From IMG/VR virus record IMGVR_UViG_3300045135_000392, positions 1 to 30,336 of that record: 30,336 nucleotides of DNA; one strand, given 5' to 3'. Positions within the stretch are counted from its first letter, which is position 1, and the number at the start of each line of letters is the position of its first letter. This document shows, piece after piece, positions 19,701-28,207 of this stretch. The notes beneath the pieces were generated by a model. It was not told the DNA's origin. It saw only the letters and a program-made list of their open reading frames with translations, and made no database searches. The DNA comes from a virus. Position numbers and translations under genes: made by a program.

Positions 19701-20287
19701 TCTTTTTGTGCTGCAAGCCTTCTTTGAATAGGTATAGTAAAAGCCCCAGCAAGAGTACCGCCAATCAACGCTGAAGAACTAATGTTAAAAATAGCCTCTT
19801 CTGGCGTTGCTAAGGGGTCAACAGGGTATCTAATGGCTTCTTGCCCAGCAACAATAGCACCAGTTGCTACCCCTCCTCTAAGAGCCGTTCTTGTAAATGT
19901 AGCAGCAGGTGCAAAAGGTATTGTAATCCAATTTACAAGATCAAAAACCTCTGCTGTTAATTGAGCAAATGTTCCAGAATCTGCTAATGTTCTTCTTACA
20001 TCAAAACCTTCTTCTAAATTATTAATTAAAAAATTCATATGATCTTGATTTGTAGCTTTAAGAAGATAAGAAGCATAAGGTTTTAAATTATCAGGTATAT
20101 TATCAATTGCTCTGTACCCATCTTCAGGCAAATCAGGGAAACGAATTTGCTCCTGAAAATAATTTACAATTGGAGAATATTTATAAGCAAGGCTAGCTTC
20201 TATTGTATCTTTAAAAGGTACATCTCTTCTACGAGGTACTGCTCTACCAGCCTCAAGACCTCTTATTATATTTAAACCATTTTCCAT
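16778..20287 (-). CDS. Large internal virion/ejection protein with HExxH motif (1169 aa)
   Basis: By position (after two internal virion proteins, before the fibre) and size this corresponds to the last T7-type core protein, ejected into the cell with the DNA. The sequence shows alternating helical and hydrophobic stretches (an Ala/Gly-rich region near residues 110-190; SIGLGYMVLQY and similar near the C-terminus). HEIMHSLN at residues 877-884 is a zinc-metallopeptidase HExxH motif in a region rich in acidic residues (ENAINDMAIAEIE follows). No lysozyme motif was found. There is no ribosome site before ATG 20287, which lies 1 base after the upstream stop, so coupling is likely. Confidence 0.75.
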   Translation of the reverse strand: MENGLNIIRGLEAGRAVPRRRDVPFKDTIEASLAYKYSPIVNYFQEQIRFPDLPEDGYRAIDNIPDNLKPYASYLLKATNQDHMNFLINNLEEGFDVRRTLADSGTFAQLTAEVFDLVNWITIPFAPAATFTRTALRGGVATGAIVAGQEAIRYPVDPLATPEEAIFNISSSALIGGTLAGAFTIPIQRRLAAQKEAAIEIDNLRTAISPEGEEPDGRIAPSLFTDSWLYKGVTTPMKRILTNDSIPNSVKLRTLKIANDSGLLLAANKQGQKVGNSVFQNAKLLEGEWVRVFDETMNIWGESTGKGVFNPLDYTPKRKEFETWLEDVDSKAMRGIEPADDFEARAMASLNKFYEKWEERLSEQGLIGSASYYKKFIVGRENRIKDTERRLEKVTNVDYRLKLNGQLKRYQDQLDEAKEILEDLKNAGPVLPPNEKIFRPRYWDLEAIKNNLDDFKRILSDWYTNNPSVITRSKDGKFSRVELSIEPKAVSKRVDETVNSILNIGDALDPEIGYYGAGKSKHFKHRLIDIPNNLVLDYIQTNPIQVMNAYVQRTGARYEFARMFDGNSIDDILDDTFNEMMDAGRTPEQAYAAMKDMRHLYRRVTNSVQRKPDRWDGGLARLLRNLAQLNYLGSAGFSTITEPAKILMEHGLGPTFRGLFSIMKNNQLKLGALEGRYAGEILDNIKNTAHLHLIDDVNNNPFRSNILERAKQPFYLLNGLGPLTRIFKDFDAMVRSHSLIDYSIRWTQGKATKQEQEYLLRYNINLEDAQKIANAPWEKSQAGFYMANTDAWTNTIEFPSTRADIVSGPTESFAKDGRYKPAFYREEEKKIYIDEEYIRDVMYEQRGWENPRLEGVRPIKKGIINTPDDYVTFIKMHEIMHSLNRPKDMGFDMRKKADQAAYENAINDMAIAEIEKQARVSPDTVETFRNALSSGIMNTILMGTPADKPVIVDGIVYIPMRVARQFGMKEDAEFKGYARIESGLLGLPFQFYSYSLAAVNKITAAYGHGQLKNQWIGTALSIGLGYMVLQYKTKDFPDFVEMEFQDQFARAFDYSGVAALYSDMFYTGMSTSLALGGPNITGGVLQPRFPQKPDALDAATGLLGAGPSIGADIGRGLYDLVIAGEVGEGTKEVIRNLPFARMWFWKGKMNQFTNMIEGELDDSFSFGRY

Positions 20288-20288
20288 T

Positions 20289-23200
20289 TTAATTATTAGA
20301 CTGACTTCTGTTTCTACGCCTTGGCTGTCGTTTTTTCAAACCTCTTATTACATCAAATCTTTCTTGCTGAATAACATTTAATCTTTGTGTTTCAGTATCT
20401 ATTTCCTCTGCTTTTCTAGCCCTATAATCAACAAGGTTTTTTTCACCAAATGAAGGATTGTATGGATTACCATCTTTTAACGGATTACCCTTTTCATCTG
20501 CATTATAAATTAAAGGAGTTAACTCATTAGCATCATTTATAAAATGCACAGAATAAATAATATCATTAGGTGTTACAATCGGAACTAACTTAATAAGCTT
20601 TGCATCAGGATCAACTTCTCTTTTTCTTCTAGCCCTAGAAATATTTGCTTTAGGACCAAATGTAAAAGAAGATATGTCTTTACCATCAATAGTAACATTC
20701 TTAGGTAAACTCTTCATAATTATAGAAAGAAACTCAAGTCTTCCTTCTTCATCATCTTTAAATTTTTGCCTTAAAGAATAACGTGATCTTGTTATTTCAC
20801 CCATTGGAACTCTAGGATCAGCAATAAAATCAGACTTAGAATACTTTTCATTTAAAATATCTTTAACTCTTTCTTTTGCCTGATCTAAAGAATTAAAATT
20901 TAACAAATAATACTCAAGTACACTTTCCATTTCAGCAGCAATAATAGGATCAGCTTCATTACCAAATGTTTTAGTAATATTCATTGCTTCTTGAGATAGT
21001 GTTGTATCTTTTAGTTGGGTTTTTAGATTTAATTGAGAATCTCGAGATTCCTGTCTAAGTTTAAACTCAGTTGCTATTTGCACAAAAGGCTGGTCTGAAT
21101 CTCTAGCAATATTAATTACATCATCTAAGAAAGCTTTTTCTACATCTGTTAATGAATTACCAAATGCAGTCTTACCAACAGCTTGATATACAGATAAAAA
21201 TGTTTCTGATCTTGGATTAATTTGACCGCTTGCAATACTAGATAATTCTTCAACAGCTCTTTGAGGAATTGCACTTGCAACAATTGGTAAAAACATTTTC
21301 TTTTGTTTATCTGTCCAAGATAAAAAGTTTTCAATAGGAGCATTATTTTGTATTAGAAACTCATCTACTGCTTCTCTATGTGCTCTAATATTTGAATCAC
21401 CACCAAATCCAGAAATTCTTTTAATTAAATTTAATTGTTCTAGCTCTTCTTCTCTTTTATTTTCTTCTGACTCTACTTTTACTCGAATAGAATCAATTTC
21501 TGTAAGAACACTTTTTTTATCACTTTCTTTAATTTCTGATAAAATTCTATTACCAGTTTCAATAGTTGGCTCTACCATTCCATCTCTTTTTTTACCTGAT
21601 GTATTTATATATACATGCAAGTTATTTAGCTGTCTTGAAGATGCAGTAACAGCAAAAGCTTTAATTCTATCAGAAGCCATAGATTTACGAAGTGAAGATA
21701 TTAATGTTTCAACTTTTGTTGCGCCAAGTGTTTCTGACTGATTAATTATAGAAGAGGACATATTATTAAACTCTTCAGTTGTTATATTTCCTCTATCAAT
21801 TAAATTGAGAGTTTCAGTTCGAAGTAAACGCTCAGTTTCTATTTGATCTATTTTTATTTTTCTTGAATCTTCAGATGACTCAAGAAGTGTTTGAGCAAAA
21901 CGCTTAATATCATCATTATCTAAAATTTCAGAAGCATGAAGAATATCTAAGAACTCATTTTGTTTAGGTGTTAAAAGACTACGATCTCTATCATAAGGAT
22001 TGCTAAATGCAGCCTTCAAACTTTCAATTTGTTTTTGACTTCCATCAGAAGCAGCCATTAAAATATATGGCTCAAGAAAAGTTTCTTTTGCTTTATTTAT
22101 TCTTTTACGGCGAGACGCATCAGTCATATCTCCAATGCCAGCCTCAAACATTTCATTTACTTGATTTTCTATTTCTTCAACCTTACGAAAACCACTTATG
22201 TAATTTCCGTGCATCATCATTTCTGGACTTTCACCAGCCCTAGATGGCAAAATAAATGAGTCAAATGCACCTTTAGAAGAATTTGCCCCAAAAGTTTCAA
22301 GATTATCTTCAAATGCTACTAAACTTTTTCTTGCCACTTTATCAGCAGCAAGTTCACTAGCTTTTTGTAGGTCGGCATAAACAGCATTATAGTCAGACGC
22401 TACTGATGAAGCATAGTTAAGTATTTCAGCTCTCTCAGTAGGATCAATAAATTCTAATAATTTATTAGTTTCTTCTTTATCTAAAGCAATACCTCTTTTA
22501 CCATCGCTTTGAATGTATAAAATCAATTGATTCCGTTCAGCAGGTGATTGAGTTTTATCCATTAAAAACTGAATGCCACCTATAGCAATAGATTTATTAA
22601 AAGCTTTTTCAGTTCTTGTATCATCACCAGCATTAAAGTTAGGTAATTTAGCAGCAATACCATCTTTTGTTACGCCAATATTTTTTTGTCTGATAGCTTC
22701 AGCAGATTCAAAATTACCAGCAGCAGCAGCCATCATTGCTTCACTTTGATTATCAGAAAGCCTAGAGATAAGCTGAGATGAAGCATCTTGTCTTGCTCTT
22801 GCTTGTACCTTGTCTTGAATGTTTAACTTTGTAAGAGCTAAATATTTAGCACCAGTAGATTCAATATAAGCTTCATATTTACCACCAGAGCTTTCAGACA
22901 TCTGACCAATATAATCGCTCATAGCCTCATCATAAGCTTCTGGATTAAACGGAAACTTTAATGCAATCTCTTCTGCTTTTAATCTAATCTCAGTATTTAT
23001 TGACTCTTCAAAACGATTATCAATAACACGTTGATATGATTCAGCAGCAATTTGACCAAAACCATCTGGAGCTTTAAAAGCTTCTGGTTTTTTTGTTACT
23101 GGATCAATCGTTGTTAACTTTTTTTCTTCAACAGCAAGAGCAGCATCAGTACCTGTTTTTTCAGCAGTTCTTACCGCATCTCTGTAAGCAAGATTTGCCA

Positions 23201-23312
23201 TAGTGCCAGCAGCACGACTAATTGATTGAGCAACTGAAGTAGCACCAGCTCTTGTTTGAACAACACCTACTGGCTGATTAAAAACTTGTGTTCTTTGTCT
23301 TCTTACAGCCAT
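20289..23312 (-). CDS. Internal virion protein, long helical (1007 aa)
   Basis: Almost entirely charged helix with coiled-coil stretches, as expected for the T7 gp15-like core protein that lines the ejection channel. It starts MAVRRQRTQVFNQPVGVVQTRAGATSVAQSI, with a short basic N-terminus common in this class, and ends in a very basic tail (KKRQPRRRNRSQSNN) that may contact DNA. No enzyme motif found. It shares one base with the preceding gene (TAATG) and is followed at once by the HExxH protein. Assigned by order and composition rather than by clear motif. Confidence 0.7.
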   Translation of the reverse strand: MAVRRQRTQVFNQPVGVVQTRAGATSVAQSISRAAGTMANLAYRDAVRTAEKTGTDAALAVEEKKLTTIDPVTKKPEAFKAPDGFGQIAAESYQRVIDNRFEESINTEIRLKAEEIALKFPFNPEAYDEAMSDYIGQMSESSGGKYEAYIESTGAKYLALTKLNIQDKVQARARQDASSQLISRLSDNQSEAMMAAAAGNFESAEAIRQKNIGVTKDGIAAKLPNFNAGDDTRTEKAFNKSIAIGGIQFLMDKTQSPAERNQLILYIQSDGKRGIALDKEETNKLLEFIDPTERAEILNYASSVASDYNAVYADLQKASELAADKVARKSLVAFEDNLETFGANSSKGAFDSFILPSRAGESPEMMMHGNYISGFRKVEEIENQVNEMFEAGIGDMTDASRRKRINKAKETFLEPYILMAASDGSQKQIESLKAAFSNPYDRDRSLLTPKQNEFLDILHASEILDNDDIKRFAQTLLESSEDSRKIKIDQIETERLLRTETLNLIDRGNITTEEFNNMSSSIINQSETLGATKVETLISSLRKSMASDRIKAFAVTASSRQLNNLHVYINTSGKKRDGMVEPTIETGNRILSEIKESDKKSVLTEIDSIRVKVESEENKREEELEQLNLIKRISGFGGDSNIRAHREAVDEFLIQNNAPIENFLSWTDKQKKMFLPIVASAIPQRAVEELSSIASGQINPRSETFLSVYQAVGKTAFGNSLTDVEKAFLDDVINIARDSDQPFVQIATEFKLRQESRDSQLNLKTQLKDTTLSQEAMNITKTFGNEADPIIAAEMESVLEYYLLNFNSLDQAKERVKDILNEKYSKSDFIADPRVPMGEITRSRYSLRQKFKDDEEGRLEFLSIIMKSLPKNVTIDGKDISSFTFGPKANISRARRKREVDPDAKLIKLVPIVTPNDIIYSVHFINDANELTPLIYNADEKGNPLKDGNPYNPSFGEKNLVDYRARKAEEIDTETQRLNVIQQERFDVIRGLKKRQPRRRNRSQSNN

Positions 23313-23791
23313 TATTTGCCTCCACCGCCACTTGTAATTTTAGGAACCTTTACTTTCTTATATCGATAACCAGCTTCACCCATAGTTCCAACTGCATCAA
23401 ATAATGAAGCATAAAGAGCATTACGACCCCTTCTTCCTTCTGCCATTGCCATCATATCTAATCTCAAATCTTCTGCTCTAGTTTGAGCTTCTATTCTTGC
23501 GGAATCTTCATTAGCTATTTCTTCTTGACGAGATAAAAACGCTTCAACACTTCGATCTGTAGTAATGTCACGACCTTGCAAAGCAAAAGCAGCAATATTA
23601 GCAGAAGTTGCTAAATCATATTCTTCTCTTCTAGCTCTTGCTTGCTGCATTGCAGAAGTTCTATTTTGTGTTTTCTGAGTTCTCATTTGAAACTGTGTTA
23701 GTTCAGCTTCCTGTTTTGCACCTATGCCACCAAGAATCTGACCCCCAGCATTTAAAGCTGCTGCTATTAACATTGTTGTTGGCTCGGCCAT
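23312..23791 (-). CDS. Internal virion protein B-like (159 aa)
   Basis: Ala-rich helical protein of the T7 gp14 size class. The start MAEPTTMLIAAALNAGGQILGGIGAKQEAE can insert in membranes, then comes a long polar helix with AMQQARARREEYD, ANIAAFALQGRD and SRQEEIANEDSARIEAQTRAEDLRL, and a Gly-rich end (TSGGGGK). In T7, gp14 forms the outer-membrane part of the ejection channel. The order gp12-gp14-gp15-gp16 is kept here. One-base overlaps join it to both neighbours. Confidence 0.7.
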   Translation of the reverse strand: MAEPTTMLIAAALNAGGQILGGIGAKQEAELTQFQMRTQKTQNRTSAMQQARARREEYDLATSANIAAFALQGRDITTDRSVEAFLSRQEEIANEDSARIEAQTRAEDLRLDMMAMAEGRRGRNALYASLFDAVGTMGEAGYRYKKVKVPKITSGGGGK

Positions 23792-26427
23792 TAAACTATT
23801 AACTCCACTACTAACCCATTAACCTGTAGTGGTAATGGTTCTGATTGCTCGATTGTAACTTGAGGACTACGAGTATACCCTGTTGTTCTTACTTCTTTCT
23901 TGCCATCCAAAGCATCAAGTATTGATTGATTCGCATCTTCAGGATGAGTTTTGCTAGAAATAGGTATACTTTTATTATTTACCTTCAAAGAAAAAGTATC
24001 TTTTACATCAAGAAGTATTCTACCAATCCCTCTTACTTCACCAGTTACAGGGCCATTGCCCATAGAGGCATCTATCTCATTGGTAACAATCTTAGCATCA
24101 AACTTCTTGCCAACATAAACATAAGTATAACCCAAACCAGAATATGCAGACAGATCAATCTTTTCATTAGAATCAACAGTAAAAGTTCCTAAGTATGCCT
24201 GATGACTATCAATTACATCAGTTGCTATAACATCAACAACATCACCCTGATTGTAAGCAGCACTTACATCAGCCTCATTGCTAAAGATAAGTTTATGCAA
24301 CCAAATATCTAAACCAACATTCTGCGTTGATTTAGGAGCAAACTCACAAACATGAAGCTGTCCACTCGTATCGTAAATCTCAGCAAACAATCTGTCCTCA
24401 ATAGCACAGACAGAACCAAACTTACCTTCAGTAGTAAACTGTACCCAAGATGCTTTTCTTTCAGCTCTGTTCGAAGAAAATACAATCAGGTTATTGCCTG
24501 TTGTAGTCATAGCTGCATAGGAATCTGGCTGACCAAAACCACTATGAACAACCGCCATATATCTTGGAGTATCAATCATATGTGAAGCTATGCTAGATAC
24601 AGGCACAGAAGTATAAGCATCCTCTCCGTCTGTAAATAAATACTCTCGAACAACCTTACCATTACGCTGAACAAACAAAGTCGCTCCATCAAGCTCTATT
24701 GGCTGAACATGAGAAACACCAAATGGCGTTTGTTTTTTAATCTGTAAGTTTGTTGGCGTTAATGCCTGATTCTGAAATGTAGGAATATATAACTCAGCAC
24801 CAGCAGCAAAGATTTGTAAATCTCTGTTGGAAACTAAATACCTGATTTCATTTACATCACCAGTAGCAGCAGTTACCTGTATTGCATCATCATCAGCAGC
24901 ATCACCCAAATCAAAGTTAGCAAACCTACCAATCTTACTGAAAAACAAAGTATCAGGCTCATCAAGTGTACCAGCAAAGACTAAGCGGTTTTGATGAAAC
25001 TCTACAGCAGCAGGGTATCCCCTTACCTCAGAAAATGATTGCTCATCAAAGTCAGTTGTTGGTGCATGACTTGTAATCTTGGGAAAACCACCGCCATCAG
25101 CAGAAGAGTTTGCAGTAGCTCCAGCAGTAAAGCTGTAAGTATTTTCATCAATAACTTCATGTATTGTTCTAGCACCATTTATACTAGCAGCATTTATACC
25201 GCCAACAGAAGTTGCTTCTGAAACAGTAATAGACTCACCTGCAGAAAAACCGTGTTGAGGCTGACTAACTTCTATCTTATTACTACCATCATTAGCCCTA
25301 AGAGGATTTTCTATTTCTAATCTTGTAGAAAGGGTATCAATAATATCTGCTCGAAACTGGTTAGAGTTATAAACTGTATCTATCTTTACTTCGTTTTTGT
25401 GATACCGCATTAAAACATCTAAGTGCTTTGAAGCACTATAGTTTTGCAACTTTCCACTACCAGTATCTTTTGAACCAGTAACATCTAAATATGTAACGCC
25501 TCTTTTATTTGTATGACCAATCTTAACAGTAGTTGCAAAGTTTCCATTAGCATAAATAGTAGCTACAGATTTAAACATACGATCTAAATATATTGTGGTA
25601 TTATTAGGGCCATCTATAGATTCAGTCAGAGCTACACCGTCCTGATCTGTTCCAGTAAAGGTAAATGTCACCCCACTAATATTACCAGTAGATGTAAGAC
25701 TTATTTCTACAGAGTTATCAAAAGCATCAGTAGCACCAGAATTAAGTGTTAAGTTTCCAGCTCCAGATGAGTTTGTTCCACTAAAATAAAAATCATCATC
25801 AGTAGTACCGTCCGTAGTATAAATGCTAAAATCTACATTATCTCCACTTGTAGCAGTAGGATCAAGTTTTACATTTGCATCTGCAAAACGAGAATAGGGT
25901 TGAAAAGTAACAAGCGTATCAGCTCTTTGATCAAAAGCAAAAGTTCTAACATGAAAACTAGTAGCACTTGTTCTTCGTAATATTCTAGGTGCAAACAATG
26001 GATGACAGATAAACATGTCATTCCCAAGCTGTGCTACCGTATATTGCTGAAGATAGTCCTTATCAAAAGGTAAAGTAGCACCATTTATATCTGTTGTTGT
26101 GTTTAAACGTTGAGTTAAAGTTGTAGCATTAACTTGGTGAACTCTTATTTGCTGATGCTGTATAGCAACTATATACTCTTCGTTCTCATCATAAATAAAT
26201 GGAAATAAATGAGATTGTTCTGGATTGTTAGCATCGTAGGTAATTCCACCATACTTAGCCATATGTTTAGCTCCATAACGCTTAGTTACAGAACCCTCTG
26301 GCATAACAACCATGTTTTGTAATGTCTGAACAGATGAAGCATAAACAGGGCTGTCTACCCTCATCGAGAGAGAATCACTGACTTCACCAAATTGAAAGCT
26401 ATTAATCGGAACTCTAACTCTCTGCAT
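23791..26427 (-). CDS. Tail tubular protein B / nozzle (T7 gp12-like, 878 aa)
   Basis: The N-terminus RVPINSFQFGEVSDSLSMRVDSPVYASSVQTLQNMVVMPEGSVTKRYGAKHMA is the diagnostic start of the podovirus nozzle family (F..GE.S..L..R.D...Y......L.N......G...RRPG). The beta-propeller-like remainder includes RGYPAAVEFHQNRLVFAGT ('P.....FQ.RL.FAGT'), another family hallmark. It forms the distal tail tube and fibre-binding surface. The length is close to T7 gp12 (about 790) with modest insertions. It shares a base with the gp11-like gene. Confidence 0.9.
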   Translation of the reverse strand: MQRVRVPINSFQFGEVSDSLSMRVDSPVYASSVQTLQNMVVMPEGSVTKRYGAKHMAKYGGITYDANNPEQSHLFPFIYDENEEYIVAIQHQQIRVHQVNATTLTQRLNTTTDINGATLPFDKDYLQQYTVAQLGNDMFICHPLFAPRILRRTSATSFHVRTFAFDQRADTLVTFQPYSRFADANVKLDPTATSGDNVDFSIYTTDGTTDDDFYFSGTNSSGAGNLTLNSGATDAFDNSVEISLTSTGNISGVTFTFTGTDQDGVALTESIDGPNNTTIYLDRMFKSVATIYANGNFATTVKIGHTNKRGVTYLDVTGSKDTGSGKLQNYSASKHLDVLMRYHKNEVKIDTVYNSNQFRADIIDTLSTRLEIENPLRANDGSNKIEVSQPQHGFSAGESITVSEATSVGGINAASINGARTIHEVIDENTYSFTAGATANSSADGGGFPKITSHAPTTDFDEQSFSEVRGYPAAVEFHQNRLVFAGTLDEPDTLFFSKIGRFANFDLGDAADDDAIQVTAATGDVNEIRYLVSNRDLQIFAAGAELYIPTFQNQALTPTNLQIKKQTPFGVSHVQPIELDGATLFVQRNGKVVREYLFTDGEDAYTSVPVSSIASHMIDTPRYMAVVHSGFGQPDSYAAMTTTGNNLIVFSSNRAERKASWVQFTTEGKFGSVCAIEDRLFAEIYDTSGQLHVCEFAPKSTQNVGLDIWLHKLIFSNEADVSAAYNQGDVVDVIATDVIDSHQAYLGTFTVDSNEKIDLSAYSGLGYTYVYVGKKFDAKIVTNEIDASMGNGPVTGEVRGIGRILLDVKDTFSLKVNNKSIPISSKTHPEDANQSILDALDGKKEVRTTGYTRSPQVTIEQSEPLPLQVNGLVVELIV

Positions 26428-27011
26428 TAGCTACGCCTTTGTGCAATAAACCTCGAAGTATTGAGCTTTCTTGTAGTTTGCTGTTGTGAATCAAGTGTTC
26501 TTGCTTTTCTCATTTGCTGTTCAGCTTTTAGCTCCATTGCTGAACTCAAAGCTCCATCACGAGCGACAGATACCGCAAGAATACTAGCTAGAAAAAACTC
26601 AACTCCAAGAATAAAATATGGAGGCCAGTTTTCTTCCCCTACCCTAAAGATATAGTCAGCAATCACAACATCAGCACTGTCTGCATTACAGAAAGCCTTG
26701 TTTCCGTAAACATCATATTTAATAGGTAAGTCCTGAACAGTAATCGCATTTACCATCAATGTATCGGCAGGGAGTTGGTAAGCAGCATCAAACCTTCCTG
26801 TTGGTGCGTCTGTAAGCCTACCAAGTTGCTGTTGATTCGTTGCGAACCTCCAGCGTGTTCTTGTTAAACAAGATTGAACAACATCTTCATAAATGTTGTT
26901 AGCAACATCTGCTTCAGTTGTTCCATCCGTAAACGATTGAATCGCATCACCACCAATCAAGATGGATGCGCGAGATGCTATTTTTACTGCACTATCAGCT
27001 ATCGTTGGCAT
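26427..27011 (-). CDS. Tail tubular protein A / gatekeeper (T7 gp11-like, 194 aa)
   Basis: VKIASRASILIGGDAIQSFTDGTTEADVANNIYEDVVQSCLTRTRWRFATNQQQLGRLTD is the typical opening of the family (A...LG...I.SF.D.T.........Y......L....W.FA), followed by AYQLPADTLMVNAI and DYIFRVGEENWPPYF. It joins portal to nozzle. About 194 aa is the normal length. Unusually, the ATG lies only 6 nt after a very stable hairpin (27018-27037) and has no Shine-Dalgarno, so its output should be low relative to the genes upstream. Confidence 0.88.
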   Translation of the reverse strand: MPTIADSAVKIASRASILIGGDAIQSFTDGTTEADVANNIYEDVVQSCLTRTRWRFATNQQQLGRLTDAPTGRFDAAYQLPADTLMVNAITVQDLPIKYDVYGNKAFCNADSADVVIADYIFRVGEENWPPYFILGVEFFLASILAVSVARDGALSSAMELKAEQQMRKARTLDSQQQTTRKLNTSRFIAQRRS

Positions 27012-27017
27012 ATTAGT

Positions 27018-27037
27018 ATGGGGGCCGAAGCCCCCAT
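27018..27037 (-). terminator. Strong hairpin between head and tail genes (possible attenuator)
   Basis: ATGGGGGC and GCCCCCAT pair perfectly (8 bp). On the coding strand the loop is TTCG, the exceptionally stable C(UUCG)G tetraloop. No T-run follows, so termination may be partial, or the hairpin may block processing or ribosomes. The place, after capsid and decoration genes and before gp11, equals that of the T7 T-phi terminator. Confidence 0.6.
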
Positions 27038-27044
27038 CCCTTTA

Positions 27045-27308
27045 TTAATCAGTGTCAGTTACACTAATTGCTGTTCCATCGGATATATCGACTACAGAAC
27101 CAGTGTTTGACAATACCACAGCAACGCTCATTGTTGGAGCATCACTATCTAAAACAAAGATAGCATCACCAACATTCATCATACCTGCGGCATCATTAAA
27201 ATAACCAGAAGCACGCACAGCAGTCATAGCGTCTGTTGAGTCATAAAACCAAAGGTTATGACCGCCACCACCTGCCATACGAGTTAAACCAGATGCAGAA
27301 TAAGCCAT
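27045..27308 (-). CDS. Putative head decoration or fibre protein (87 aa)
   Basis: MAYSASGLTRMAGGGGHNLWFYDSTDAMTAVRASGYFNDAAGMMNVGDAIFVLDSD is a layout I recall from many marine and alphaproteobacterial phages, right after the major capsid gene ('G.....LW.Y...D....V...GYF......L..GD.I.....'). Beta-rich and acidic, with no charged coiled coil: a surface-bound head protein is the natural guess. Strong ribosome site AAGGAGTTAGATA. The strong hairpin after it would keep its and the capsid's mRNA level above that of the tail genes. Confidence 0.7.
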   Translation of the reverse strand: MAYSASGLTRMAGGGGHNLWFYDSTDAMTAVRASGYFNDAAGMMNVGDAIFVLDSDAPTMSVAVVLSNTGSVVDISDGTAISVTDTD

Positions 27309-27319
27309 TATCTAACTCC

Positions 27320-28129
27320 TTAGTTGTTGTCTAAGACTTCAAAGACGCCATCGTCATCAATAACGGCAGCACCCATTGACATCATAGATGTGGTTAAGTG
27401 TGAGACTTTTTCTGCAACATAGTTGATTTCAGTTGAAACGTCAGAGTTGACGCCCAAACCAACAGCAGAAGTATGGTAAGCAAAGTTCTTACCACCAGCT
27501 ACAGCAGATGTTGAAAAAATCTTGAAGCTCAAGAACTCTTTCATTGTCATGCCACCAGCAAACGGTAGATTTTGCGGTCCAACAAAGTCAGATGATGCAA
27601 ACTCATTAATTGCAAACAAGTCAGCAAAACCAGCAGGTGACATTGCTAAATAGCGTTGCCCGTCTTCTGGAATGTCTTCATTGCCGAATGTTTCAAATAG
27701 AGAAAGCAGATCAGCTTTTTCAAGCGCACTACCTGTGTCGTGAATCTGAGTTGAGTTAGCACCAGCATCCATTGCTGTTGTAATAATCTCGTCAGTCTTA
27801 CGACCCAAAGCAGCAGCAGCAGATTGCGCTACAGCTTGACGCTCATTAATGTTGATCTTTAGTTCGTCTAGCTTATCAATATACTCAGCAGCATAATGAT
27901 CAGCCATTGTTGCCTCTACAGTAGTGTGAGCCAATTCCATTGGAGTCACGTTACCATTTCGAGACTTAGTACTTGCAGTGCCTTTTCCAATAACTTGGAA
28001 ACGAGCAGTCGAACCTGTCACATTTGAAGTACGCACGGTATTCCGTAGCTTAGAACCCATACGTTGATACGCCATGTGAACTTCGGTTTCGAACTGCTTG
28101 ATAAAGGCTGTGTCGATTGAGTTAGCCAT
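27320..28129 (-). CDS. Major capsid protein (269 aa)
   Basis: MANSIDTAFIKQFETEVHMAYQRMGSKLRNTVRTSNVTGSTARFQVIGKGTASTKSRNGNVTPM is characteristic of the podovirus capsid family with an HK97 fold (N-arm helix 'F...V....Q...SKL...V'). It is followed by the spine helix (ERQAVAQSAAAALGRKTDEIITTAMDAGA) and the A-domain (QRYLAMSPAGFADLFA). About 270 aa is short for this family but within range. The gene lies downstream of the scaffold and gp13-like genes and has AAGGAC as ribosome site. Over 400 copies per virion are expected for a T=7 shell. Confidence 0.9.
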   Translation of the reverse strand: MANSIDTAFIKQFETEVHMAYQRMGSKLRNTVRTSNVTGSTARFQVIGKGTASTKSRNGNVTPMELAHTTVEATMADHYAAEYIDKLDELKININERQAVAQSAAAALGRKTDEIITTAMDAGANSTQIHDTGSALEKADLLSLFETFGNEDIPEDGQRYLAMSPAGFADLFAINEFASSDFVGPQNLPFAGGMTMKEFLSFKIFSTSAVAGGKNFAYHTSAVGLGVNSDVSTEINYVAEKVSHLTTSMMSMGAAVIDDDGVFEVLDNN

Positions 28130-28207
28130 TTTTCAGTCCTTAATTGAAGTTTCTCTCGCTACAGGTATCCGCTTTTCTACTTCAGCAAGGGTATCCTTTC
28201 GGGCCTT

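Noticed and set aside
27018-27037. Full rho-independent terminator
   Set aside because: The stem is strong but no T-run follows on the coding strand (ATACTAAT). Kept as attenuator candidate.
28164-28196. Direct repeat GGATACC between gp13-like and capsid genes
   Set aside because: Two 7-bp copies in a short gap are compatible with chance, and no promoter or hairpin aligns with them.
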